From: Ypsolopha sequella | Taxonomy: Eukaryota > Arthropoda > Insecta > Lepidoptera > Ypsolophidae | Reading direction: 5' to 3' | Assembly: GCA_934047225.1 (NCBI GenBank) | Contig: OW204004.1 | Span: 7,630,401 to 7,694,400, forward strand | DNA: 64,000 nt | In this document: positions 20,191 through 30,950 of the stretch, one piece after another | How the letters are laid out: each line of letters begins with the position of its first letter | Position numbering within the stretch: position 1 is the stretch's first letter | The notes under the pieces: model-generated | What the model saw: the letters and a program-made list of their open reading frames with translations, nothing else | Told to the model about the DNA's origin: nothing | Databases searched by the model: none | Position numbers and translations under genes: made by a program

Positions 20191-20440
20191 TAATGAGTGC
20201 TTTTACTTTCTTAAATCATGTACCAAATATTTTAAATTTTTATGAGATTTCCGAAAACGAATCTGGCGATATTTGAATCAACGAACTTAAATTTTATGGA
20301 AGCATAAACTCGCTTAAAAATTGACGCCACCATTTATGTGCCCAGGTGGGCAAGGCTTATATTTATGTGTATTACGTTGATCAGTAATGTACTGCGCGGT
20401 GCGCCGTTCGCACTAGTGAGCACAACAAAATTATAACAAA

Positions 20441-20517
20441 ATGCCGGGTTGCATCGTGAAATGGTGCATAAGCAACTCGAAAAAACACTGCAAGAGTCAT
20501 GGCATCAGTTTTTATGC
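20441..20517 (+). CDS. Possible first coding exon of a THAP-domain protein
   Basis: ATG in a good insect context (AACAAAATG) opens MPGCIVKWCISNSKK, then SHGISFYA, and meets a strong donor GTAAGT at 20518. THAP zinc-finger domains begin at the protein N-terminus with MPxC, a second Cys a few residues later, and then a hydrophobic FxFP segment. The first exon ending just before the FP position is typical. The rest of the domain (Trp, C-x2-H) would lie in a later exon, which I cannot find in the window. Upstream, 20385-20430 is locally CpG-rich, which would suit a promoter or 5' UTR. THAP domains also occur in P-element transposases, so host gene or transposon remain equally possible. Confidence 0.5.
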
Positions 20518-21142
20518 GTAAGTATTTGAAATATTCATACATTTAAAACCAAAAACTCAAAAAAAAAAAACGATTGACACATTACCACGTTTCGTGCTTT
20601 TTACATTTTCGTCTTTAATACATAAAGACTACGACTAGGTCCATTCTTTTCGGTCCGACTCAAGTCTATGATTGGCTGGAATTGGAATGGCGTGATAACC
20701 ACTAGCCAATCATATTGCGATTATCGTAGTAAGCTAAGTACCTGTAGTATGCTCAAAATCACACAACCTCCGTGTCGTGGGGCCATAATCCTAGGAAGGG
20801 ATGTACTGAGATAGGTTTCTTTAAAATTTTTGTTCGTTGGTTTGAAGTAGTTTAGTATAATAAGTAAAGCGTATGGTAAAATTTTCTGAGTACGTCATAA
20901 TCAAGAAATTTCATTTGACGAATTTCAAATTCAGCCTCCAGCCAAGCCTCCAGTGTGAATTTGGACGGTGACTAGTATAACCCAGAATTACGCTTAACAC
21001 TTTCTACTTTTTCGCTGTTATTGTCTTCCCTTCCTGTATGCGAAGCAATTTTCAATTATCTTCATACAATGTACGTCGTTCATCCTTTGTTAAACATCAA
21101 AAATGAGTTATCATGAAATATTAAATTTTCAATTACATTATG
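20518..21142. other. Non-coding stretch with a MITE relic
   Basis: Possible intron sequence if the THAP exon is real. Near 20938-20975 there is CCTCCAGTGTGAATTTGGACG, a relic of the 19697-19924 MITE end. A weak hairpin, TGATTGGCTGG / CTAGCCAATCA, lies at 20670-20710. Confidence 0.35.
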
Positions 21143-21364
21143 TGTTCTCGTTTGAGATCATCCATCTGTGGAAATAATCAATTTTATATCCTTGATATAG
21201 AGGTGAAAGTGCTTTGGCTTACAACATACTTAAGAGAAAATGGATCGATAAAATGTTCTCGTTTGAGATCATCCATCTGTGGAAATAATCAATTTTATAT
21301 CCTTGATATAGAGGTGAAAGTGCTTTGGCTTACAACATACTTAAGAGAAAATGGATCGATAAAA
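21143..21364 (+). repeat. Exact 111 bp tandem duplication
   Basis: 21143-21253 and 21254-21364 are identical. The unit starts TGTTCTCGTTTGAGATCATC and ends AATGGATCGATAAAA. 111 is a multiple of three, so an open frame (21140-21454, 104 codons) passes through both copies, but the peptide matches nothing I know and the frame is probably fortuitous. Confidence 0.9.
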
Positions 21365-22129
21365 TTAACCACCGTGATTGTAGCACGAGCTTTTTGTTTC
21401 CTGGTCATTTTCAGGCGTTTTATTTGCGTAAAACGTCTAAATCTATACTTATAATGAAGTTGTAAGAAAGTTGTGTCTGTCTGTACTGTTAATAGGCCAA
21501 AACTAAATATTTCCATTTTTTTGTTTGTCTGTCTGTCTTTATGTTCCGTTTTTACTCGAGAACCACTCAACACGTTTGACATCAACAATTATTATAGGCT
21601 ATAAACTCTATAAAGGATGTTGATAATATAACTGCCAAACCGAAAATGGGACAAAGAATGAATGAACGCTAGTTCTACAATATTCATATTCATATTCATA
21701 TTCATTTATTTCATAATATTCATTATATGTCAGTCACAGTAATAAATAATTAAAATTAACTACAAACTAACAACTTATAATTAATTACAATGTAATATTA
21801 TAAATTAATTAGATGTGTCTCTAAAGTTATTGGATTTAAAAATAGTTAAGTTGGGTGACCCCAAAATGTTCATCTATAACATTCTACAATTTCATTAGGA
21901 AGCAAAAGGGTTGTCTCACAGAGATTGGCATGTAAAATTTAATAATAAAATTTAAAAATTACACGTAACGAAAAAACAAGACTAATAAAAAAAAACATAA
22001 AAATTATATATATCCGAGAGTTGCATTGGTTTCACTTACACTGAGCATACGAACATCAGGTGGTCAAACTAACCTGTCAGATGTGCAGCATGAGTCTGCC
22101 CTCTTCTGCTGCGTCCGCGAAAACGAAGC

Positions 22130-22625
22130 TTTACGCCTGGATTTTCAAAACTGATTGTGAAGTCAACAGATTTTTTTCTTCATATTGTTTTTCATAAGTA
22201 TTATCTAGTGACATCTAACTTCGTTTCTATACAGCCCAAAAAGCAAAATTTGATGAAACACCATCGTAAAAGCTGTCAGGATATTGTGAATATTGCCTCG
22301 TTTTTACGCAAAGTTTTGAAAGTTGTAAAATTTTTATCTATACTTAAAATAAAAAATTAAGAAACACAGTCGTCACTCTTGTAAAAAAGAAGTTTATACA
22401 CTTTTCTATGTATAAACAGTTACCGTTTCATGGAACCTGAAACTATTTCACAAATTCGGCGCTTTTTGAATATCTCGCCATCTTGAACCTCTATATGAGA
22501 TATGAGTCGGCGCAGTGTGGGGGAGAAGAGAAACATATACTTATAAAGATGTGTGCAAAGTTTCATTGAGTTCAAAGCCATCAGAACGTCACAAACACCT
22601 AAGACGAATGGCCCGCTTTAAGACC
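22130..22625 (+). repeat. Dispersed 0.5 kb repeat, copy 1
   Basis: Shares with 47758-48330 the series TTTACGCCTGGATTTT, TACAGCCCAAAAAGCAAA, ATTGCCTCGTTTTTACGCAAA, CAGTTACCGTTTCATGGAA, TTTCACAAATTCGGCGCTTTT and AAAGATGTGTGCAAA. No shared open frame. Class unknown. Confidence 0.7.
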
Positions 22626-23314
22626 GACCAACGATTTCTGGGACTTACGTTATTTCTCACGTTTCTCACGTTCTCACGTTAGGGGTTAAAAACATGCTTG
22701 TAGCTTACCCGTGTTTTGGCAAAAACAAAAAACTCCCTTTTGCAGCCGCTAATGACTTCCCATTACCATTGAGAAAGCCACGTTTTGCTCTTTCGAAATT
22801 CTTTAAGAAGCCTGCGAAGCAATCCTAGTTCGTACAAACGAAATACCAAAACCATTTGTAAATCATAGATATTCAGGTAGTGTGTGTATATTCCGATTGC
22901 ATCACAGAATATCTAGGTTCCCAAATACTTGTTAAATAAGAACACTGATTTAAACATGAAATATTAGGAAAATAAGCTTTCTATGGAAATTTTAAATTGC
23001 TTATTATGTCGTCTTTAAATCAGTGCCCTTTCAAAATACCTATAGAGAAAATCTGAAAATTACCTATGCAATTATTTAAATAAAATTACAATTGAATAGA
23101 TCGTAAGTTTCAAGTTAAATTGGTCAATAATAACTGCAAGTGGAATAGTTTGTCTTATACTTTATATGCGGAACACAATCAGGGCACAAAATAACCACTC
23201 ACAGAAGGCCTACTCCAGGAGACCTTGATTTTAATTACCTACGCTCGACCGTAATGCTAGGGCTGCCATTTATGTACTAATAACAAAGTAGTAAAAATTT
23301 CGTAGTATGTATAG
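22626..23314. other. Non-coding stretch, nothing recognised
   Basis: AT-rich, with no gene, TIR or second copy visible. Confidence 0.35.
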
Positions 23315-23360
23315 ATTTGAAAAAAAGTTCGTGTACAGATACACGAACTTTTTTTCAAAT
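23315..23360. repeat. Perfect 21 bp hairpin
   Basis: ATTTGAAAAAAAGTTCGTGTA, a four-base loop CAGA, and TACACGAACTTTTTTTCAAAT, with no mismatch. Confidence 0.8.
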
Positions 23361-23394
23361 TTATTTCCTGAATTGGATTTTTAGTGTTTTACTG

Positions 23395-23967
23395 AAGCCA
23401 AAACTACCATTTCTAGAATGTTTATCCGTCTGTATGTATGTTCCGTTTTAACTTGAGAACCACTCGACGTATTTTGGTGCGTTTTTTTTATTATCATTGT
23501 TGTGACCTTTTTATTTTCAGAGCTTTTATATTTCATTGTTTAAATGTATATACATGTAAAATGTATTTATTATGTCTGAAATAATTATTTATATATTTAG
23601 GTATATGTATGTATTATTATTTGTATAATTTGGCTTCTACTTTATATAACTTATTTTACATGTACACCGCCTCTCCAGAAATCTTAATGTAATTTTTTTT
23701 TCACCTAAAGGTTGTCTGGAAGAGATCGCTTTAAGCGATAAGACCGCCTATTTGTACTTACCCTTTGTACTCGTATTTTTAAGTTAAATTTATTGTATTC
23801 TTTTTCTTTTGTGGTGTGATAATAAAGCTATATTGTATTGTATTGTATTGTGACCCTGGTCAACATATAGGTCATAACGGTTGCTAATAATTTGCTAATT
23901 TGTTAATAAAATGCAGAGATTTAATGAACGTGGGTGGAGCCGCGGGCAAAAGGCTAGCTTACGAAAA
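23395..23967 (+). repeat. Dispersed repeat ending GCCGCGGGCAAAAGGCTAGC, split by a LINE
   Basis: Left part TTTATCCGTCTGTATGTATG, TTCCGTTTTAACTTGAGAACC. Right part ends GGAGCCGCGGGCAAAAGGCTAG. The same family is recognisable at 21460-21665 (5' part), 27330-27543 (ending GGCGAAGCCGCGGGCAAAAG) and 44030-44103. It is abundant in insect genomes, but I cannot name its class. Confidence 0.55.
23508..23847 (+). mobile_element. LINE 3' end with an 8 bp target duplication
   Basis: A LINE 3' UTR with the lepidopteran landmark CACCTAAAGGTTGTCTGGAAG, AGATCGCT then AAGCGATAAGACCGCC, then AATAAA and a (TATTG)n tail. TTGTGACC is duplicated on each side (23500-23507 and 23848-23855). It splits another repeat (23395-23507 and 23856-23965). 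Related 3' ends are at 35620-35752 and 56095-56241. Confidence 0.8.
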
Positions 23968-24418
23968 ATCTGCGAAAACTTCGAGTTGGGAGTTATTTAA
24001 ATAAAAAAGTATATATTATGTTATTTAAACGTATTTATTTATTATTAATAATTACTAAGTCTAAAAATTCGTTAACCTTCCTGAATGCTGGGTTATTAAA
24101 AAAAGTCAATTCCCTTAACAATCATATACGCAAAAATTTTGTGAGGCTTTACTCTTATTTTATACCATAAAATACGTCACTCCAAACAATAATCACAGGT
24201 ATCGCCAAAGTGCGTGCACTCGTGACTGGCATTCGCCCGACTATGTCCGAGATCATCGTCACTACGTGTCTAGGTGTACGTGCGCCTGTTATATAGAGTG
24301 AACCTTCTGTTAGTGGTTATTTTGTGCTAAACTTGTTTTTCTTAGGGTTTCGTACTCTTGAACAAACTACTAGCAAAAAAAGATAAGACCAATTCCAAAA
24401 AAAATTATGCTTGAAAGA

Positions 24419-24475
24419 CAGAATTCGAACTCAAGATATGAGTTCAGCGTCCTACCGACTGGGTTGCTGCTTGAA
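24419..24475 (-). repeat. tRNA-like SINE head
   Basis: Minus strand CAACCCAGTCGGTAGGACGC then GAGTTCGAATTCTG resemble tRNA A and B boxes. It lacks the pairing needed for a real tRNA gene. No SINE body recognised. Confidence 0.4.
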
Positions 24476-24695
24476 ATTTTTTACTCGGATGATTTTTACA
24501 CGGGTATGGTGCGGTCGTCGACGTTGTGAGTTCGAATTTATTGCCTTCAATTTGTTTCGTTGGTAACGGTTGGTAACAAGTTACTTGGTAACAAGGGATT
24601 GTTTTTACTCTTCATATGCAGGTATTTGCTTTACTTTGCTTATTAGTTTGCTCATATTTTTTAGTTTGTTATTACATAAAATAAAAATAAAAATA

Positions 24696-24966
24696 TATCG
24701 TCACGACATGAACCCCGGAAGGGGTGTCAGAGGTGTTCCAATTGTGAACTGTGAAATGCAAGTCACACTCCATACTCGGTACACCCGCGTTTCACCGACG
24801 ATTATTCCGTCCCAACATGATGGGTGGTGAGCCCAATCGCCGTTCTTCGGGCACAAATACACGCTTTTTAGGGCATGCAAGTTTCCTTACGATGTTTTCC
24901 TTCACCGTTTAGCAAGAGGAAAGTAAGAACAAATATTACATACACATAGGTAAATTCCGAAAAAGG
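24696..24966 (-). mobile_element. SINE, head missing
   Basis: Same family as 19318-19672: GTCGTGACGATATATTT at the 3' end and GGTGAAGGAAAACATCGTAAGG inside. The tRNA head is absent (5' truncation). Confidence 0.8.
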
Positions 24967-25090
24967 ATATAAAGTTTTTTCTTTTAACCAATTCTTCAAC
25001 AATTATATTAACCTGCAAATTTATTTAAATTATCAAATTTTTCATCATTTAAATTTTAGACAAGGTCATTTTTAAGGTGCGGTATATATT

Positions 25091-25320
25091 GGGTGTTAAG
25101 ATGAAGTTGCCGATGCCGGAAACTGGCGATAGTACTCGTCCTTAAGAAAAATTTTACTATGGAGCCAACAATCGAATCGTGAAAAAAAATCAGCTGTTCC
25201 ATAGAAAAGTTACACAGCTACCCAACCAAAATGTTTGTAACAACAGTTTTTTTTTCTCCATTTCTCAATTTCTTTTTTGCCAGTTTTCAGCTTCTGCTCC
25301 TTTATCTTAACAACCTGTAT
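25091..25320. mobile_element. TIR MITE (AAGATGAAGTTGC family), copy 1
   Basis: Ends GTTAAGATGAAGTTGCCGATG, GGAAACTGGCGATAGTACTCG, and the inverse GCCAGTTTTCAGCTTCTGCTC then ATCTTAACA. Copies at 47481-47748 and 50380-51003 (interrupted). Confidence 0.7.
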
Positions 25321-25774
25321 ATGCGAATACCTGAGATCAATATCAATCCAAAATTTAAGCTGAAACATAGTTTGCTTGGTACCTTGGTACCTACTAAATA
25401 TTAAAATAAAAGCGGAGGTATAAAAAATTATAGAGGTATAATCATGTTGTTAACGCCTAATGACCGTCTAAAGTGCAATGGGGCCTTGGTATTTGAAACG
25501 TACTGTACAAAGAGAAGGATAACATCAACACTCCCATTAAAATGAGGGAAAAGCTTATTTTTTAAAAGAATTGCGAACATAATATTCAAATGGAAACAGA
25601 AACGCAGCGAAAAAAGAAAAAAGAAAATTTTAATCAAAGGCTCGTTGTCGACCATTTTGTTCTAAGGATTCCCTTCGGAATGGAGACAATATTACATGTC
25701 AACAAAATAAATTAAGCAAATAAAGCCCCATAAATTAACTTATAGTTAATTATAGGTGGTAGAACTGATGCCGG

Positions 25775-26112
25775 GTTCGACTGTGGAGGTACCATCATCT
25801 TACTTGGAGACCCCCTCGAAGTAATTCGCGGGAGAGTAAGAGGACAGCTCACAGGCAAAAACCAGGAGCCCCACCATGCCAGGGACCGATGGATGGTGGT
25901 ATATCCATCTTTAATAGCCGGGCCTTATATAGAAGAGACTGGTGACGGGCAGCGGCGTTACTGGTGCGAGGGTTCCCGCACCGCGCTCACCAACCCGCCG
26001 GCCCAGCGTGTGTGAGTATGAGCAATTCTTCCAGGATGACCGCCGAGAGTGGCCAAGTCCTGGAAAGGCTTATGTCCAGCAGTGGACGAACTAGGCTGAT
26101 GGATGGATGGAA
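25775..26112 (+). mobile_element. RTE-like LINE 3' end
   Basis: The frame ending at 26095 reads DRREWPSPGKAYVQQWTN then stop, the classic end of RTE/BovB ORF2 proteins. A short (GATG)n tail follows (26096-26111). Upstream sequence is decayed, so the 5' limit is approximate. No catalytic motif remains. Confidence 0.6.
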
Positions 26113-26440
26113 ATTAACTTTGATTCGTACAGACAAATTTATACTGGAGACATGAGAAGTGATCCTGATCACTGTTCAATCTTTATCATTAACAGTGTTC
26201 AATGACGCTGCGTGAAAATCGAAATACAAAAATTTGATTAGGGCCTAGCCTGCGAACAAAGAACAAAGAACGAGGGACAAAGACTTGTTACTGATTGATC
26301 GATCAAATGGGTCAATTTTGGTTCGACAATCACAACACCTGATATTTTTAAAATAAGCTGCCAAATAATACAGTAAATATTAAAAGAGGAAATATATCAC
26401 AGGATAATTTAAATCTTCCTTATGTATCCTCTATAATAGT

Positions 26441-26825
26441 AGTTTATGCTACAAGGGCGAAAAGAAATAAATTACGAGGACAATTAAAAACACGAGCGTA
26501 GCGAGTGTTTTAAACGTAACCGAGTAATTTATTGCTCTTACGCCCGTGTATCATATTACGTTTTTCAATGCATAGTGTGAGGAAATAAAACAAACATAAT
26601 CTTGTGAACTTTAAATTATGATTGGCTCAAAAGGACTGTACCCAGAGCCGTTAAACAGTGGAAAAAAAAGTATAACATTTATGGTACACAGGAAATTTTG
26701 CAGGTTAGCCAACTTCTCGTAAATAAATAAAAAAACAATAATAAAGCCCTAGGGCAAAATAATCGACTTTCTGTTCGGTTTTGATGCATAAAAAGTGGGC
26801 CTTTACGAGCACTTGCATTGAAAAA
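26441..26825 (+). mobile_element. Dispersed 0.39 kb element with palindromic start, copy 1
   Basis: Begins AGTTTATGCTACAAGGGCG and forms a palindrome of about 100 bp up to TTACGCCCGTGTA (AATAAATTACGAGG against CCGAGTAATTTATT, AACACGAGCGTAGCGAGTGTT at the centre). It ends GGGCCTTTACGAGCACTTGCA. Copies at 47115-47473 (palindrome partly lost) and 50486-50881. Confidence 0.75.
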
Positions 26826-27007
26826 ATTATTAAATTTCATCTCTCTGAGTGACTCGACTGACTTTGTATTTTGCAGTGGCGTGTACAGAACTTTTTCCTG
26901 GAAAAGCAATAAGAAGGTCAAGTAAGAAAATAAAAAAAAAATAAAAATTTAATACCACTTAATAAAATTGTAGGAATATTTTCTCTCTATGATAGACAGT
27001 TTTATCA

Positions 27008-27156
27008 ATTCGGTGTAACACGTTTTATCTTATTTGACAGGAGTAATTTTAATTTAAGTGTTCTGTCTTTTTCTTTATGCACCGTAAAGACAAAGACAGG
27101 ACGCTCAAAATAAGGTTAGTCCTGTCAAATAAGTTAAGTTGTGTTGCGCCGAATCG
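27008..27156. mobile_element. Palindromic MITE (TTTGACAGGACTAA family), copy 2
   Basis: Most complete copy: ATTCGGTGTAACACG and CTTATTTGACAGGAGTAA on the left, TTAGTCCTGTCAAATAAGTT and TGCGCCGAATCG on the right. Confidence 0.7.
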
Positions 27157-27329
27157 ACCTGTCTACCCTGGCGTCATATAAATAATTATTTTTCAAAGTG
27201 ATATTAAATTTTATATTCTTTTTATTGTCTAACTTGACTTTCACATTGCTTTTTCAGCAAAAAGTTTTGTGCACGCCACTGAGGAAGTGTATTAAATTTA
27301 AATATTGCGCTTGAAAAAAAAAATGATTT

Positions 27330-27543
27330 CCTTTTTCCGTCCTTGCCTTCTGTTATTCTGTGCTCCGTGTTTTTATTTCGACCCTTGGTTGTTGGTTTGT
27401 TGGTTTGTCCTTCTTTCACGCAGCGTGGGGGCAACGGATCGACGTGACTTTTTGCACAGAGATGGTTTATGGGCCGGAAAGTGACATAGGCTACTTTTAA
27501 TGAAAGTTAAATCAGCGCGGGCGAAGCCGCGGGCAAAAGCTAG
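27330..27543 (+). repeat. Dispersed repeat ending GGCGAAGCCGCGGGCAAAAG
   Basis: A fuller copy of the family at 23395-23967. It includes TGGGGGCAACGGATCGACG, GAAAGTGACATAGGCTACTTT and the diagnostic end at 27514-27543. No coding frame. Confidence 0.6.
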
Positions 27544-27924
27544 TATAATATAAATATATAAATCGCTACGTTATAATTGGAATAAAAACGTTATTAGCAT
27601 AGCTCGTACGATGCCGTACATTTTAACGTCTAACGATTCCAGTAGGATAAACTCAACCACTCGGGAGCTGTACAATGCGCCCGCGAGCAGTAACCCAACA
27701 CTAACTCTCACTAACTCTACCCGCGTAAACTAGGCAAGGATTTGTGTACTTCCTCGCACATCCTTGTTGACAGCTGGTTGTATTGCCTCGACGCTCAGTT
27801 GCTAATGGCCCTACTATAGTAATATCTTCATTCTGTGTAAATTCATCTTAAAAGGTATTTATTTTCGGTACAAATTCGTTCCATTCCAAAAAATATATTA
27901 ATAATGTGTAAATTCGTCCTAGTT
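27544..27924. other. Non-coding stretch, partly GC-balanced
   Basis: Holds a small hairpin, GCAAGGATTTGTG / CGCACATCCTTG, near 27735-27770. No gene recognised. Confidence 0.3.
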
Positions 27925-29003
27925 TTAACCGACTTCAAAAAAGAAGGGGGTTCTTAGTTCGACTTTAATGTTTTTTTTTGGCGTTGTTGCTCTATAACTC
28001 CGTTATTTCTGAACCGATTTAAATGATTCTTTTTTTGTATAAAAGAATGTGCTTCCAGATAGGTTTCATTTGAAATTTGGTCATGATCTGATGAAGGTTT
28101 TCAGAGATAAGCAGTGAAACTCCTCAGAAAATGATAGCATAACTCTCAAATTTAAAGAAATCGCTTTGTAACAGGATGTTGATTGCAAGGTATTACTTGA
28201 AAATTTACCTTCCACCTGACCTTTGATCTTGGCTTAGCAATCCTCAACAGATAAGCAAATAACTCGAGACTGTTGCAATCACTGTGGGTGCTGATTGAAA
28301 GGTATTACTTGAAAATTATCAGAATACCCACCTGACCTTCGATACTGGTTTCATCACCATAGAACTTCTCAATGGATGACAGCACATAACTTTACACTGC
28401 GGCAATCAGTTTGTGTTAGGGTGCTGATTACAAGGTGTTGCTTGAAAATTACCCACCTGACCTTCAATCTTGGCTTCATCACCATAGCTGTACTCCTCAA
28501 CTGATGACAGGCACATAACTCGAGATTGCGGCAATCACTTTGTGTTATGGTGCTGATAGCAGGAAGCTACTTAAACGAAGTCATTATATTCACTTGAACT
28601 TCGTTTCATATCAACAGCGCGTTTACGAGAGCTACCCATACAATTTAACCCGTTAACTCTAAAAAATGTGAAATAAAATAAATTTGTAACAAAAAAAATG
28701 GTAATCGACTTCAAATCGACAGCAGTCATTCACTAAAAAGTTAATAATACTTGTATAATAAGTGTTGTTTCAGTACTATATCTATAAAACGGCGTAATCC
28801 CTACGACATAGCAACAAAAAAAACAATATGAGAGCGCCGACTTCTAGATAACATAATGTTTCAGGAAGAAACAAGTCGACAAAAGTGTTGTTTCGGTACC
28901 ATCAGTCATTCATTTAATATACATTATTATTGTTAACTTTTTAGAGAAGACTGCTGTTACATTTGAAGTCGGTTACCATTTTTTTTTAGTTTATTTTTAG
29001 GTG
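27925..29003 (+). mobile_element. 1.1 kb element with tandem repeats and terminal hairpin, copy 1
   Basis: Begins TTAACCGACTTCAAAAAAGAA and ends GAAGTCGGTTACC plus a T-rich tail. Interior: three tandem units of about 112-133 bp starting at 28181, 28293 and 28426 (marker TTACTTGAAAAT, CACCTGACCTT, CACATAACTCGAGA). Then a degenerate palindrome (28673-29003) sharing CAGCAGTCATTCACTAAAAAG with its opposite arm. An inverted copy is at 37869-39006. No protein coding. Confidence 0.75.
28181..28554 (+). repeat. Tandem repeat inside the 1.1 kb element
   Basis: Three units of 112, 133 and 129 bp with the shared order GATT.AAGGT, TTGCTTGAAAATTACC, CACCTGACCTTC, CATCACCATAG, GATGACAG, CACATAACTCGAGA, GCGGCAATCA. 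Confidence 0.7.
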
Positions 29004-29114
29004 TAAAGGCATCCCATTCGTCTTGACAATGGATTTTTTACCTAATCTTCTATTTATTTTAGGTAAGTGTACTACCAGTCACAAAAGTTATAAGGAATAA
29101 ACAAGGTGAAATTT

Positions 29115-29355
29115 AATCAACCGCCCGATTCATACTGGAGACTTGGTTAGTGATCACTGTTAGTGAACAAGGTTCAATAATCTGTTTTTACGTAATCATT
29201 AAAAATTTTCGTTCCCTTACGAACTGGACTAGATCAAATACAATTCCTAGTATAGACAGTACGGAAACAAAAAATATTTTTTTCGAATTTCACCTGAATG
29301 GTCATTAAAATTTGTTAAAAACCGTGTCTCCAGCATCAATTTGGGCGGTTGATTT
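29115..29355. mobile_element. TIR MITE of 241 bp
   Basis: AATCAACCGCCCGATTCATAC then TGGAGAC, matched by GTCTCCAGCATCAATTTGGGC then GGTTGATT. The ends are related to the palindromic MITE at 19697-19924 and to relics near 20940, 26140 and 45006. Confidence 0.7.
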
Positions 29356-30520
29356 TATTTTACTTATAGTTTTAAGTTTGAAGTTATTTTATTTAAATAA
29401 ATATTTTATTTCGACTATGTATTTGTATGTTATTTTGACCAATGTTTTATTATATTTTTAAATAGATATACTTATATTCAAAACATTTTGTTAAATATTT
29501 GTCAGATATATTTAATTAAATGAATTTTCTATAAGTATATCCATTTAAAACTACAATAAAAGCTTTTTTAAATTGGAACATGTTGTTTATTTTGTTAACA
29601 AGTATGTGAGTATTTTTACTGTAGTTTAAGGATTATATTTTGCATGCCTACATATTTTGTTGATTTTTAAAAGACGGACTCTTGATTGCAAATTTACTTT
29701 TATTTTGTTCTGCTTTCACTTTTCACTCTCGCTGTACTATCGGTACTTAAAAATGTTTTTGCTTCTCGATACCCTGTTTGAGTGAAATGGGGTAAATTTA
29801 TCCAAATAAAGAAAATATGATGAATTTTGTAGGATGAATTTACACCGTCCCGAACTTTTGATTTAATTTACTTGTTTAATTTAAGCCAAATGCAGATTCC
29901 ACTACAAAAATCGACGTAGAGTGAAAGTAGCCCGCTTTAAGACTTATTTTAGACTTATTAATCTTATCATTGTAACGGTATTTCAACATACAATATTGCT
30001 ATAATCCAAAAACGCTTACAGTCTAATAAAGTAGTCAATATATAGTTAAGGTTTATATTTACTTCTATCGACTAATTTTTAATAAAGACTTCTGAAAATC
30101 AAATCAAATCACTGCTATTACACAGTGTACTGTGACTCCGGCGACCCGGCAAAGCAGAATCTTGCATGAGCCGTACTCAGAGTGCAATCGCTGTAATCAA
30201 TTACAGTGATACTTGCTTTTATATTTTACTTTAAAATGGTTTTTACTGTGGCTTTTTAGTGTGCCGTCTCGACTGTCTGTAAGTTGACTCGAAAGCTGAG
30301 CTAGGAAATGTGTAGTAGATAGAAAATACATGGAAATATGTACAGTAAATTTTCAGTTTGATTATAAAAAATAAATCTTCAAAAATAGTTCGTCCTAAAT
30401 GCCATCCATTTCCATGATAAGATTCATAATTTTTTTTACAGCTGACACTTCAAATATTTTCAATGTTGTTTCATTCATGTACAAAAGTGTGAGAATAAAT
30501 ACTTTTGCTTTAAAAGCTTT
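29356..30520. other. Non-coding stretch, nothing recognised
   Basis: About 1.2 kb, mostly AT-rich, with no gene, TIR pair or repeat copy found within the window. A short inverted pair, ATAGATATACTTATA / TATAAGTATATCCAT, flanks 29463-29548. Confidence 0.35.
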
Positions 30521-30539
30521 TGTTAACCGTTTTATTATA

Positions 30540-30950
30540 TATATATATACAGATTCTTACGAATATTAAAGTAGAAATTGAATAAAAAAGAAAATTTTCG
30601 ATATATATTTCGACCCACTTGGGATCGTCGTCAGTCGAATATAGAATAATATCATAAATAAAATAGAGTTAACATTAAATTGACAAACTTAACCTATTTA
30701 GTTTACCTACCTTTTTGCTCTCATCTGGTGAAGGTAGAGAATGGTCTGTCTGTCGGTCAGTGTTGTCTGTTTAGTCCGGCTCCGTAGTGGGCACCAAGTG
30801 ACCAAATGTAGGACGATTCCCAAGTTCTCAGTTCAATGTCAGTCAAAGGGGGGTGAAAGGATTTAATGATACGAACAGTGAAGCAGTTGTTAAATGAATG
30901 AGAATGAGAGCGAGCATGTGTGGGTATAGGTAAAGTTATTTTCAATTATA
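30540..30950 (-). mobile_element. Penelope-like element end, candidate
   Basis: On the minus strand, CTGACGACGATCCCAAGTGG then GTCGAAA (30633-30607) has the CUGANGA...GAAA order of a hammerhead core around a GATCC/GGGTC stem, with one extra C before the stem. Such blocks are known from Penelope-like element terminal repeats. Upstream, a 62-codon frame with CFTVRIIKSFHPP and LRTWESSYIW may be the end of an ORF. No reverse transcriptase or GIY-YIG motif is present, so this is a fragment and the assignment is tentative. Confidence 0.4.

Noticed and set aside
21140..21454. Protein with two internal repeats
   Set aside because: The repeat is a DNA-level exact duplication in otherwise non-coding sequence. 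The peptide has no recognisable domain.
23315..23360. Bacterial-type terminator
   Set aside because: A perfect hairpin followed by T-rich sequence could suggest one, but the context is an insect genome without operons.
28181..28554. CRISPR array
   Set aside because: The units are whole tandem repeats of 112-133 bp without short constant repeats and unique spacers, and the genome is eukaryotic.
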